Source: Kumtagia sp963820075 (GTDB lineage: Bacteria; Pseudomonadota; Alphaproteobacteria; Rhizobiales; Rhizobiaceae). Taken from it: a stretch of DNA of 64,000 bases. Where the stretch lies: assembly GCA_963820075.1 (NCBI GenBank), contig CAWFYS010000005.1, forward strand, positions 124,001 to 188,000. The letters run 5' to 3'. This document shows positions 26,591-35,158 of the stretch, in pieces; positions within the stretch are counted from its first letter, which is position 1; each line of letters starts with the position of its first letter. Made by a program: the position numbers and the translations under genes. The notes beneath the pieces were generated by a model. The model worked only from the letters and a program-made list of their open reading frames with translations. It made no database searches and was not told the DNA's origin.

Positions 26591-26785
26591 TCATCGCCAA
26601 CCGAGCGCCGGGGCGACATGGGTCAGGATGGCCTCGATCACGCGCGCGTCGTACGCCACGCCGAGCTGGTTCGGGACGGTGAGCAGAAGCGTGTCGGCCT
26701 CGGCGATCGCCTCGGTGCCGGTGTCGATCCTGTCCCCTTCGTATCGCAAATTGGGCGTTACAACTATGAGCTCAAGCTTACCCAA
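26591..26785 (-). pseudogene. C-terminal fragment, probably of a luciferase-like (LLM) flavin oxidoreductase
   Basis: The minus strand encodes RYEGDRIDTGTEAIAEADTL and LLTVPNQLGVAYDARVIEAI, ending LTHVAPALGWR and a stop at 26591. This resembles the C-terminus of LLM-class monooxygenases (strand, helix, APALGW tail). The frame text upstream of about 26785 is unrelated, and no start is present. The 5' part was probably lost when the transposase fragments to the right arrived. Family assignment is tentative. Confidence 0.4.
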
Positions 26786-26940
26786 GATGATCGAAGCGCG
26801 GGTGCAGCGTGCCTGCCGGAGACTATTCGTCTTCCCCTCTCGATAACCGACCGGCCTTCGTTGTGTCCCAGTCGGAACATATGGCGCGACAATCTGGGAG
26901 AGACGCGCATTGCCTCGCCTGAACTGCTTCCCAAAATTGG

Positions 26941-27316
26941 TTTGTTGCCTCATCTATTTGCTCCCGAATCAACAACTTCGGGAGCTGTGATGAGGAAGGT
27001 GAGCATGGCGACACGAGCGGAATTGGTGGCGGCGATCAGTGGACGCTATGTTTTAGGCGGGCGGGCCGAAAAGGCGAGGATGTTGGACGAATTCGTGGCC
27101 CTCACTGGCTTTCATCGCAAGAATGCGGTGCGACTGCTGCGAGGAGACTGCGCGCCGGCGAAGAGTGGTCCTCGGCCTCGGCGGCGGGTTTTCGGTGATG
27201 AGGTGCGCACCGCTCTCGTCGTCGTTTGGGAGGCATCGGATCGAATCTGCGGGAAGCGACTACACCCGCTCTTGCCAAGCCTGATCGAAGCGATGGAACG
27301 CCACGGTCAGCTCCTC
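26941..27316 (+). mobile_element. Transposase N-terminal fragment (ISNCY/IS481-like integrase family)
   Basis: From an ATG at 27005 the frame reads MATRAELVAAISGRYVLGGR, AEKARMLDEFVALTGFHRKN and then ALVVVWEASDRICGKRLHPL: the N-terminal helix-turn-helix part of a widespread integrase-like transposase of about 400 residues. Only about 105 residues remain; the DDE catalytic part is missing. An inverted repeat CTCCCGAA/TTCGGGAG (26961-26968, 26977-26984) lies just upstream and may belong to the element's left end. Left boundary is approximate. Confidence 0.6.
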
Positions 27317-27375
27317 GACCAGTTCACCCCAGCCGAATGCGCCAACTACTTCCAGGCCGCCGGATATGACGGTCT
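27317..27375 (+). mobile_element. IS630-type transposase C-terminal tail fragment
   Basis: The last residues of this frame, FTPAECANYFQAAGYDG, match the usual C-terminal tail of IS630-family transposases rather than the integrase-type fragment that precedes it in the same frame. So two different transposase ends are fused here by chance, just before the stop of the convergent AttH gene. Assignment rests on a short motif. Confidence 0.45.
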
Positions 27376-27393
27376 ACAGGCGGCATTGGCTTA

Positions 27394-28542
27394 TCATCGC
27401 CGCTCGTAGCCCGTCATTTCGAGATAGCCCTTGCCGGGATGGCTGCCGGTCACGCGGATCGGGCCTTCCCAATAGGCGATGGAGAGACCCATCCAGGCCT
27501 GCGTGTTGAGAGCGCCGACGGTGACGTCGAGCCCGCGGTCGGGCAAAGTAAGCCGCCAGCGCGTCGGGATGTCGTGCCCCTCCACCCGGCTCGTCCCCAG
27601 CGGGGTCGTGACGAGCGCGCCATCGCCGTAGGGCGTCGCGGCGCCGTCCGCCGCGATCCAGGTGGCGGAGGTGAAGCCGCCGCCGGCGGCATCGCGCAAG
27701 CAAAAACCCATCAGCTTCTCGCCGGTGTCGAAGGAGAGCGAGAACCAGTCCCAGCCGGCCTGGTCCTCGGCCAGCGGTTGCGACGACCATTCCCGGTCGA
27801 GCCATGCGGTGCCGCGCACCGGGATTTCGCCTTCAGGCAGGACGATCGTGCCCTCGACCGCGAAGGAGGGCTGGGAATAGTAGTAGCTCGCCTGCCCCTT
27901 CGTCGACTTGACCGAATAGCCTCGGTCGCCGTGGAGAACGAGCGGGCCTTCCGCGCGCATGGCGATATCATAGGCGAAATCCTTGTCGGTCGCCGTGAGC
28001 CGCAGGCGGTCGAGGCTGTCGCCTGCCATCTGCCAGTCGTCGATCCACGCCGCGAACGGCTCGGCCGTCACGCCCGCCTGGCCAGTTCCGCCGCGCGCAA
28101 AACGCTCCGTGGCCAAATGCGTCGTCGCGCTCGTCACGGCAGCATGACCAAACCATACCTGCGGGCTCTCCCACCCCTCGGCCTCGCCTGGCGCAAGCGC
28201 CGAACGGAACAGCGTCCATTGCAAGCCGTATTCGGCGCCGTCGGGGCTGGTGAGGTTCGCGGTCAGGTACCACCACTCGATCCGGTAGTCGGGATGGGGT
28301 CCATGATCCTGCGGGAATTTGAGCCGGATACCCGCTTTTGGAACGGCGAAACCCTCAGCGTCGGTGCTGAGCCCGGCGAAGCCTTGAGCGAGGGCGTTGC
28401 CGACGCCCAGCAGCAGGAAAAGCAGGGCCTTGAGCAAACTTGCGTCGCTTCGCCAACGCTTCGCCTGCTTAACTCCTTGTTTTGACGCAGGAGTTTCCCG
28501 GGAAAAGGCAGGACTGCTGTCCGAAGCCTGCTTAGCGTTCAT
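27394..28542 (-). CDS. AttH/CrtC-type lipocalin-like protein
   Basis: An exported protein of the CrtC/AttH family, two lipocalin-like beta barrels. Motifs are DYRIEWWYLTANLTSPDG, GLQWTLFRSALAP, YSQPSFAVEGTI, GTAWLDREWSSQPL and WDWFSLSF. The ATG at 28542 gives 382 residues, but the first 35 (MNAKQASDSSPAFSRETP onward) are encoded by a palindromic repeat element (28430-28535). The true signal peptide, LLKALLFLLLGVGNALA, could start at a TTG (28435-28437), giving 347 residues. It overlaps the permease gene by 11 bp. AttH proteins are paired with FtsX/LolD-type ABC transporters; the ligand is unknown. Confidence 0.85.
   Translation of the reverse strand: MNAKQASDSSPAFSRETPASKQGVKQAKRWRSDASLLKALLFLLLGVGNALAQGFAGLSTDAEGFAVPKAGIRLKFPQDHGPHPDYRIEWWYLTANLTSPDGAEYGLQWTLFRSALAPGEAEGWESPQVWFGHAAVTSATTHLATERFARGGTGQAGVTAEPFAAWIDDWQMAGDSLDRLRLTATDKDFAYDIAMRAEGPLVLHGDRGYSVKSTKGQASYYYSQPSFAVEGTIVLPEGEIPVRGTAWLDREWSSQPLAEDQAGWDWFSLSFDTGEKLMGFCLRDAAGGGFTSATWIAADGAATPYGDGALVTTPLGTSRVEGHDIPTRWRLTLPDRGLDVTVGALNTQAWMGLSIAYWEGPIRVTGSHPGKGYLEMTGYERR
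28430..28535. repeat. RIME-like palindromic intergenic element, copy A
   Basis: This 106 bp stretch is homologous along its whole length to 56643-56749. Shared blocks: ACTTGCGT-GCTTCGCC, GCTTCGCCTGCTTA, CTTGTTTTG-CGCAGG, and CTGCTTAG at the right end. It has the architecture of rhizobial intergenic mosaic elements. It lies where the permease stops and the lipocalin begins, providing the permease's TAA (TAAGCAGG on the minus strand) and the first codons of the lipocalin frame. Confidence 0.7.
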
Positions 28543-30931
28543 TGGCGAATATCCTCAGCAGCGCTGCCGGCTCCATGCGAGCGAGCCGCCAAGCCGGCCA
28601 GAACGCGGCCAGTAGCGCGGCGGCGAGCGCGAAAAGCAGCAGGCGGGCATATTCGGCTGGAAACAGATGCATCGGCAGGCGCCAGCCGAACGCCTCAACA
28701 TTGATAATGGCGAGCAGCACCCAGGCAAGCGCCAGGCCCAGCGGCAAGGCAAGCACTGCAGTGATCGCGGCGAGCAGCACGGTCCGCAGGATCTCCAGCG
28801 CGGCGAGCCGGCGCTGGATTATCCCCATCGCCCAGACGGGCGCCATCTGCGGCAGCCGCATCGCCGCCAGCGTGAGCAGGCTCATCAGGATTGCAAACGC
28901 GGCGACCGCCAGCGTCAGCACGTTCAGCGCCCCGGTCACCGAGAAGGTGCGCTCGAACACCGACAGCGAAAACGCCTTGAGCGCCGCCTGGTCGACGATG
29001 CGCGGGGGTGCGACGTCGAGCGCCTCCGTGAGCGCCCGTCGCAGGCCCTGAGGATCGCCGGTGCGCACGCCATAGCGGCTCGGCTCGATGTCCGGGAACG
29101 TCTGGCGGAACAGCGCCTCGCCGACGATGGCCTGGCCGATGGGGTTTCCGTAGTCGCCGACGACGCCCGCGACCGGCAGCGACAGTCCGGAACCGAGCGC
29201 CAGCGTGTCGCCGACGCGCAAGCCGGCGCGACGGGAAAGCTGCTCGTTGACGATGACCGCCCTGCCCGCTTCGACCTCGTCCCAGACGGCGGGGACTGCG
29301 TTGAGGAAACGCCAGTTCTCGCGATAGGTATAGCCGATCCGCGCCCCGAAAATCTCCGCCGGCAGGCCGGCGAGCGTCGCATCGACGGACATGATCGGCA
29401 GCACGGCGTCCGCGCGCGCCTCAAGGAACCGTTCGAGGGCAGCCCGGTCTGCGACCGCTTCCGCATCGACATAGAGTTCGGCTGACAGGCGCTGGTCGAG
29501 GAAGCCGACGAAAGTCAGGCGGAAGCTCGAGACCATGGTGGAAACACCGACATTCGCGGCCATGGCGAGCAGCAGCGCCATCAGCGCAAGCCCGAGGCCG
29601 GGCAGTTGCTGGCGCGTGTCGGCCCAGAACCATTGCACCATGGCGCGGACGGCCAGTCCTTCGCCAAGGCGTAGGATCGCCGCCAGGCAAGGCGCCAGCG
29701 CAAGTGCTGCGCCGAGCATCAGGCATGCGAGCAGGGCGAACCCGGCGCCCAGTCCGCCTCCGGTGACGGCCAGCAGGCCTGCCGCCGCGAGCAGCACGAC
29801 CGCGGCTGCGGCCTGCAGCTTTCGCGTCCGTCCCGAGGCCAGCGCCCAGGCGCGCCCGCCGGCGCTCGCAAGGACCGGCATCCGCGCCAGCCGCCACAAC
29901 GCGCCTGCTGCGGCAAGCAGTGCGCCGCCGAGCGCCATGGCCATCCCTGAAAGCCACCATGCGGGGCGGATCTGCAGCGTGCCTGCAACATCGGCGCCAT
30001 AGAGGCCCCGTATCGTCGCGGCTACATCCGGCAGCAACAACGCTGCGATCAAGTAGCCGAGCGCGATGCCGAGCGCGCCGGCAAGCGTCGCCAAGACGAC
30101 GAGCTCCAGCAGCATCAGCACGATCAGGCTGCGGAGCGGCACGCCGAGGGCGCGCAGCGTGCGGACCATGCCGCGCCGCTGCTCGAAAGCAAGGCCGATC
30201 GCGCCGTGGACGATGAAGATGCCGACCGCGAAACTGAGGAAGCCAAACGCCGTGAGATTGAGATGGAAGCTGTCGGTGAGCCGGCCGACATCGGTCGCTC
30301 CGTCCGCGCGCTGGAGCACGAGATCCGGCGCGATCTCGGCCAGCGGCTGTTGCCGCAGGGGCTGGTCCGGCAGGACGATCAGGCGGCTGATGCGCCCGGC
30401 AAGGCCGAGCAGCTGCTGGGCGACGCCGATATCGGCGAGCACGGTGCCCGGCGCAACCGCCTGATCGACGAGAACCGGGTTGGGCAGGTTGGCTCTAAGG
30501 AGCGCGGTCGTCTCCAGGTCGGCGACCAGCGTGTCCGCGCGCAGGAAGCCGTCGAGGTCGGAGCGCGCCAGTGCTGCGCTCGCAGCGGAGCCCGGCGGCG
30601 CGGTCAGCGGATCGAGGCCGACCAGCCTCACGGCGGTGCTAGCGATGCGCAACCTTCCCTCCACAACAGGGTTCACCAGCCAGCCGGCGCGGCGCAGCGC
30701 GACGAAAAGCGACTGGGGCATGGAATCCCCGTCGCGCGGCACCAGCTGGTCGAACCGGCCTTCGGCCAGCGTGGCGGCAGCCGCATCGTAGCTGGCGCGT
30801 GCCTCGGCGTTGATCGCCTGCACACCCGACCAGAGGGCCGTCGCCAGCGCCAGGCCGAGCACCAGCGTCAGCAACTGGAGCCGGTTGCGTCGCCAGTGCG
30901 ATGCCAGTGCCGAGAGGACCGCGCCGGTCAT
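28532..30931 (-). CDS. FtsX/MacB-type ABC transporter permease
   Basis: A 799-residue inner-membrane permease with two FtsX-type halves. It has an N-terminal membrane anchor (LQLLTLVLGLALATALWSG), a first periplasmic domain, three membrane helices around residues 240-330, further hydrophobic segments at about 390-510, a second periplasmic domain and a C-terminal trio ending FALAAALLAAFWPAWRLAR. Such permeases move lipids or hydrophobic ligands out of the inner membrane rather than importing solutes. Start at 30931 because its ATG overlaps the ATPase stop (ATGA). A larger open frame extends upstream but is the ATPase's other frame. Confidence 0.88.
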   Translation of the reverse strand: MTGAVLSALASHWRRNRLQLLTLVLGLALATALWSGVQAINAEARASYDAAAATLAEGRFDQLVPRDGDSMPQSLFVALRRAGWLVNPVVEGRLRIASTAVRLVGLDPLTAPPGSAASAALARSDLDGFLRADTLVADLETTALLRANLPNPVLVDQAVAPGTVLADIGVAQQLLGLAGRISRLIVLPDQPLRQQPLAEIAPDLVLQRADGATDVGRLTDSFHLNLTAFGFLSFAVGIFIVHGAIGLAFEQRRGMVRTLRALGVPLRSLIVLMLLELVVLATLAGALGIALGYLIAALLLPDVAATIRGLYGADVAGTLQIRPAWWLSGMAMALGGALLAAAGALWRLARMPVLASAGGRAWALASGRTRKLQAAAAVVLLAAAGLLAVTGGGLGAGFALLACLMLGAALALAPCLAAILRLGEGLAVRAMVQWFWADTRQQLPGLGLALMALLLAMAANVGVSTMVSSFRLTFVGFLDQRLSAELYVDAEAVADRAALERFLEARADAVLPIMSVDATLAGLPAEIFGARIGYTYRENWRFLNAVPAVWDEVEAGRAVIVNEQLSRRAGLRVGDTLALGSGLSLPVAGVVGDYGNPIGQAIVGEALFRQTFPDIEPSRYGVRTGDPQGLRRALTEALDVAPPRIVDQAALKAFSLSVFERTFSVTGALNVLTLAVAAFAILMSLLTLAAMRLPQMAPVWAMGIIQRRLAALEILRTVLLAAITAVLALPLGLALAWVLLAIINVEAFGWRLPMHLFPAEYARLLLFALAAALLAAFWPAWRLARMEPAALLRIFANER

Positions 30932-31584
30932 GCGAGGCGGCCCTGGCTGAGATGCGCCCGGCGCCCGAGACGTGCCGCAAGACGCGGGGAGTGCGTGACC
31001 ATCAGGAGCGCCGCGCCGGTCTCCGCGACAAGCGCAAGGAATTGCTCCATCACCCCGTCCGCCGTCGCCTCGTCGAGGTTGCCTGTCGGCTCGTCCGCGA
31101 GGATCAGCTTCGGCCGCGCCGCGAGTGCGCGGGCGATCGCCACGCGCTGCTGCTGGCCGCCGGAAAGCTGCTCCGGATATTTCCACAGATGCGCCTCCAG
31201 GCCCAGCGCACTGGCCAGGCGCGAAAGCTCCGTCGGTTCCGGTGTGCCGTTCAGACGCGCCTGGAAGGCGATGTTGGCGGCGACGTTCAGGGAGGGGATG
31301 AGGTTGAACTGCTGGAAGATGATGCCGACCGCGCTTCGCCTGAGCCGCGCGCGGCCACTGTCATCGAGCGCGGTGACCTCCTGCCCGTCGAGCACGACGC
31401 GCCCGCCGTCGACGGCATCCAGACCCGCCACGAGGTGCAGCAGCGTGCTCTTGCCCGAGCCGGATTCGCCGGTCAGCGCCAGCGTCTCGCCGGCGTCGAG
31501 ATGGAGCGTCACACCATGCAGGACGGAGACCGGGCCTTCCGGGCCAGGATAGGATTTCCGCAGGTCTTCGATCGAGAGCAGCAT
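30928..31584 (-). CDS. ABC transporter ATP-binding protein, LolD/MacB type
   Basis: A 218-residue ATPase, first gene of a three-gene operon with the FtsX-type permease and the AttH lipocalin. Walker A is GESGSGKST, the signature is LSGGQQQRVAIARAL, Walker B is LILADEPTGNLD, and the H-loop is LMVTHSPRLA. The EPTGNLD sequence is characteristic of the LolD/MacB/FtsE group, mechanotransmission-type exporters. The region 31585-31803 upstream holds nothing recognisable and probably contains the promoter. Confidence 0.9.
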   Translation of the reverse strand: MLLSIEDLRKSYPGPEGPVSVLHGVTLHLDAGETLALTGESGSGKSTLLHLVAGLDAVDGGRVVLDGQEVTALDDSGRARLRRSAVGIIFQQFNLIPSLNVAANIAFQARLNGTPEPTELSRLASALGLEAHLWKYPEQLSGGQQQRVAIARALAARPKLILADEPTGNLDEATADGVMEQFLALVAETGAALLMVTHSPRLAARLGRRAHLSQGRLA

Positions 31585-31803
31585 GCACCACAGCTACAGT
31601 CTGTGGCGAAAAGGAAAAGCGCTGCAGTTGTGAAAAATGGTGGCTGCTTTGCAGTTCGCGTTACGGCCCTGCTTTGGAAACTCTTCATGAGCAGGCGGGA
31701 AGTCATGGTGGGTCTGTCGAAGTTGATTCTGCAAGTCCGAATCTGGAAGCGAGCGGGACTTCCGGTCATTATGAGGCAGAAAACCCCGGGTGGCCTTGTA
31801 CTC

Positions 31804-32290
31804 TCACCGGCACGAGACGGGGGTGCGGTAGGCCTGATTGCGTAGGCTGCCGGATGAACCGCCGACCTCCGTGCCCCCCGGCGCGTGGATCAGCCCGTCA
31901 TGCACGATGGCCACGCCGGCCGAGCGCCGCGTCGGCATCTTCGCCTTCTCCACCCATTCACGCCGGGTCCAACTCGTAAACCGTGTCGACATAGGTATCG
32001 CCGCCGGCCTCGGTCTGGCCACCGATCAGATAGACCTTGCCGTTCAGGCCTACGGCCATGCCATGATTGTTGGGCACCGGCAGCTCGGGACCCATTTCCC
32101 GGGTATCGGCGGCAGTGTCGTAGACCTGCACCGTCGTCACCCGTCACGCGATCGGCCGGGTAGCCGCCGAGGATGTAGAGGTTGCCGCACAGGCTCGTCA
32201 CGGTATAGCCGAGTCATCAGCACCACCACCTGCATCTGCGCGGCAAGCGGCATCGAAGCTTCGAGATCGCGCAAGCGAGCCGCGCCTGCA
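31804..32290 (-). pseudogene. Kelch-repeat protein remnant
   Basis: Minus-strand frames encode kelch blades: GNLYILGGYPADR, then VPNNHGMAVGLNGKVYLIGG and TYVDTVYELDP, then WVEKAKMPTRRSAGVAIVHD and IHAPGGTEVGG, with a stop at 31804. They lie in different frames, with shifts near 32140-32165 and near 31975-31985. Upstream, LEASMPLAAQMQVVVL may be another blade. Only about half of a six-bladed propeller is present. It was probably an exported beta-propeller protein. Confidence 0.6.
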
Positions 32291-32520
32291 CTGATTGGAG
32301 GGCCAGACCAATTCGACCCGGGCGAAGACGAGGAAGAGCGGGACCGCCGGCCAGACGCCGACTTGTTCAGGCAAGACAAAAAGCGGTGGTTGCCATTTTC
32401 CGCGCAGGCGCCGTGCCAGGCGGCCGATCGCCGCCGATGGAGTGACGAGCGCCCATATTGCCGCCGAGGCCCAATACCGCAAGGAATCAGGCATGGCGCG
32501 CGGCCGGGCATGGCGAAGGC
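32290..32520 (-). pseudogene. Membrane-protein fragment, possibly fenitrothion-hydrolase-like
   Basis: The minus strand reads MPDSLRYWASAAIWALVTPS, a basic linker (GRLARRLRGKW), then LFVLPEQVGVWPAVPLFLVF and ARVELVWPSN, after which the frame turns into kelch-region sequence. The two hydrophobic stretches look like genuine membrane helices. The pattern recalls part of the membrane proteins annotated as fenitrothion hydrolase, but this rests on short motifs. A deletion has probably joined this fragment to the kelch remnant. Confidence 0.35.
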
Positions 32521-32529
32521 GCTGTGGCA

Positions 32530-33192
32530 TTATCGGGCCAGACGGCGCAGGATCAGGAGAACAACCGCAGCCGCAGCAGCCGAAAGCGGCAGCCAGGCCT
32601 GTGCGTCGCCCATGGCGCTCAGGGTGAAACCGCTCACCAGGAGCCAAAGGAACGGGATCGGAAACAACAGCGGCACAAGCCGGCCACCGGCCGCGAGCAG
32701 GATGCCGAGCGTCACGACTGCCGTAGGGTCAGGCGCGATGCCGAAGGCTTCCACGCCAGTCCATGGCCGCCCGAAAAGCGGCGCCAGGAACGGATAGGCT
32801 AGGATACCAAGGAGCGCGATCAGCAGCCCCAGCCGCGCGGCGATGTCTTTCCGATCGAAGGCAAGTCCGCCCACCGCGCCCACGAACCCCAACAGCAGCG
32901 CTTGCAGGCCGAATGCCGGCGCGACATAGGCGATCGCCCAGTTGATCGCCGCATAGCGGCCCCACAGGAACGACCAGCCGACGAAGGCCCAGAGCACGGC
33001 CAGGATGAATGCGATCCAGGGGCCGTGGTTCTGCGGCCGCCGGAGCATGAACAGAATGATTGCGAGGCCGGCGGCGAGCGTTGGCAGATGCAACGGCCAG
33101 AATGTGACATTGTGCAGCTCGAACATGCGCCAGTAGACACCCGGCGAAAAGAGCAGGAAATCTTCCAGCCGGTAGGTCCACCATTCCGACAT
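32530..33192 (-). CDS. DUF6064 family membrane protein
   Basis: A 220-residue polytopic membrane protein whose N-terminus (MSEWWTYRLEDFLLFSPGVY, then WRMFELHN) is that of the DUF6064 family. About seven hydrophobic segments follow, with conserved aromatic residues (GWSFLWGRYAAINWAIAY). No function is known. Its ATG is directly adjacent to the stop of the aldo/keto reductase gene (33193), so the two are translated from one mRNA. Confidence 0.8.
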   Translation of the reverse strand: MSEWWTYRLEDFLLFSPGVYWRMFELHNVTFWPLHLPTLAAGLAIILFMLRRPQNHGPWIAFILAVLWAFVGWSFLWGRYAAINWAIAYVAPAFGLQALLLGFVGAVGGLAFDRKDIAARLGLLIALLGILAYPFLAPLFGRPWTGVEAFGIAPDPTAVVTLGILLAAGGRLVPLLFPIPFLWLLVSGFTLSAMGDAQAWLPLSAAAAAVVLLILRRLAR

Positions 33193-34110
33193 TCAGAGAT
33201 CCCGGACGTAGGCGGCCATCCGCTCGCACAGCGCCGCGTCCGGGAGGGGACCGGCAGCGGCCGCCAGGTTCTCGCGCACATGGTCGACACGTGTGGTGGC
33301 GGGGATGGCGACGGTGACGGCAGAGTGCGCGAGGATGAACTTCAGGATGAACTGCGCCCAGGTTTCGGCGCCGATCTCGGCCGCCCAGTCCGGCAACGGC
33401 TTCCCTTCCAGCCTTCGCGTCAGCGCGCCTTGCCGGAAGGGACGATTGACGATTACCGCCATACCGCGCTCGGCCGCCAACGGCAGCAGCCGCTCCTCCG
33501 CCTCGCGATCGACGATGTTGTAGGTGAGCTGCACGAAGTCGAGCGGATGCTGCCGCATGATATCTTCGAACAGATCATGCCGGCGGCCTTCGGAGGTCGT
33601 GATGCCGACATAGCGGAGATGCCCGTCCGCCTTCATGGCGAACAGGGTTTCGAGATGCGCCTGCCATGCGACGAGATTGTGGACCTGCACGAGATCGAAG
33701 CGCGGCACTCCCCAGAAGCGCCGGGACTCCTCGATCTGTTCCGGTCCACTTCCGGCCGAGGAGGTCCAGACCTTCTCGGCGGAAAACAGCGTCTCGGGCC
33801 GGCCGAGCTTTTCGAGCCCGTAGCCGACGACCGGCTGCGAGGAGCCGTACATTGGCGAGGAATCGATCATGCGACCGCCCGCCTCGAAGAAGGCCGCGAT
33901 CACGTCGGCGCATTCGTCGCGCAGCACAGGATCGTCGCCGACGTTGAAAGTGATCCATGTGCCAAGCCCGACTGCCGGGATCGCATCGCCGGAGGAGGGA
34001 ATGATCCGCATCGCCGGCGCATGGATCGCGCCGGGAGCGGTTTTCGGCAGGGCGAGCATCGCCGCCGAGGCGGCAGCAGCCTTCACAAACGTTCTGCGGG
34101 TGACGATCAT
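33193..34110 (-). CDS. Tat-exported aldo/keto reductase
   Basis: A 305-residue aldo/keto reductase with a Tat signal peptide (MIVTRRTFVKAAAASAAMLA). The TIM-barrel pattern includes IPAVGLGTWITF, MIDSSPMYGSSQPVVGYGLE with the catalytic Tyr, the Lys in FSAEKVW, and the His in LVQVHNLVAW. Tat export with this fold is found in a proteobacterial group of unclear substrate. The ATG at 34110 is chosen because the twin-Arg signal begins there; the frame opens further upstream. It forms an operon with the DUF6064 gene. Confidence 0.85.
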   Translation of the reverse strand: MIVTRRTFVKAAAASAAMLALPKTAPGAIHAPAMRIIPSSGDAIPAVGLGTWITFNVGDDPVLRDECADVIAAFFEAGGRMIDSSPMYGSSQPVVGYGLEKLGRPETLFSAEKVWTSSAGSGPEQIEESRRFWGVPRFDLVQVHNLVAWQAHLETLFAMKADGHLRYVGITTSEGRRHDLFEDIMRQHPLDFVQLTYNIVDREAEERLLPLAAERGMAVIVNRPFRQGALTRRLEGKPLPDWAAEIGAETWAQFILKFILAHSAVTVAIPATTRVDHVRENLAAAAGPLPDAALCERMAAYVRDL

Positions 34111-34644
34111 CGGTCTGCCATACTTTGCACTCCGGCTCCCAATCGGGTTCTCGGAACCCAGCTTCTGAGGCGAGGCTTCCCGGAAAGGATAGGCCAGACG
34201 GGCATGGCACGAAACCATTTCGTGCCTGATGGCCGACCTCGTGCCCAGCGACATGATCGCGGTTTCACTTGGGCGCCCACTACGATATGCGGTCGCCGGC
34301 TTGCCAGCCTATTTCGAGAAACAGGCCAGGCCGCGTGTCCCACCTGACCTCCTGCATCCGCTTCCGCCTGCCGAACGCGCCCTTTAGTCAGAAATCAGCT
34401 CAGCAGGCTCCGCGCACCAGAGCCGATCCATGGGCTGCGTATGCGCGCGCAACGGTTGAGGCGGCTTGGCACCGCGGCTTACGGCGCGTCCGAACATGTC
34501 GGCATCGCGCTGTTCGTGTCCTCGGCCACGGATGCAGGGCGGGCACGTCGAATGCAGCCAGTCCGGGTTAGTCAGCATTTGGCGCTCATGCGGATTTGGC
34601 TAAAATTCAGAGAAAAGGCGGGCGCGAATCAGAGGATCGAATCG
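34111..34644. other. Intergenic, no supported gene (about 530 bp)
   Basis: The gap separates divergent genes (aldo/keto reductase on minus, hypothetical pair on plus). Several short frames exist, none with recognisable product or good ribosome site except the one opening at 34645. It presumably contains promoters for both directions. No repeats or IS ends were seen. Confidence 0.4.
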
Positions 34645-35158
34645 ATGAAGAATGCAAATAGGGCCAGGAAGCCATCGAAGGCGAAAGCGCCCACCCAGAA
34701 GAGTAAAGAGGCAGGGCAATTCTGTTTTGGAAATGTTGAAAAATATGGATGAAGACTTGGTCGACATGCTGCGGCAGACTATACAGAAAGAGATGGGTTT
34801 TGGTTCAGAATTGTTCGGTCCAGACGATCCTGTCGATTTATTCGCTGACTATCTGGAAAGCTGCGCGCTGGGCAACGTCGATGCGCACGCCGAACTCTTG
34901 ACTGATTTGGTTGTTGAGTTGGAGGACCTTAAGGTAGGATCCAATGGAGGTGACCGGGAGGCCCGCGAAAAAATCCAGGCCATCTATGATCTACTGGACA
35001 ATGCAATTGACGATCATTCGCTGCATCCAGTTGATATGATGATGATCGGCAAGATTTTTGCCGATGCCGGATGGGTTGTTCCCGATAGTTTGAGACTGGC
35101 CATGGCTGAGGCGCTACGAACTGCCCCGCCGGATACTGCAAGGTGTGACCGGAGATGA
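34645..35158 (+). pseudogene. Hypothetical protein, 5' part of a probably frameshifted gene
   Basis: An ATG at 34645 has a good ribosome site (AGAGGAT at 34631-34637) and opens a Lys-rich tail (MKNANRARKPSKAKAPTQKS). That frame ends quickly, while the next frame continues from near 34720 as LEMLKNMDEDLVDMLRQTIQ and DPVDLFADYLESCALGNVDA. It ends at 35158 near a second frame change that leads into the following gene. The acidic, helical product is unrecognised. If no shift is assumed, the coding part starts at the ATG at 34733. Lower GC than its neighbours. Confidence 0.5.
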
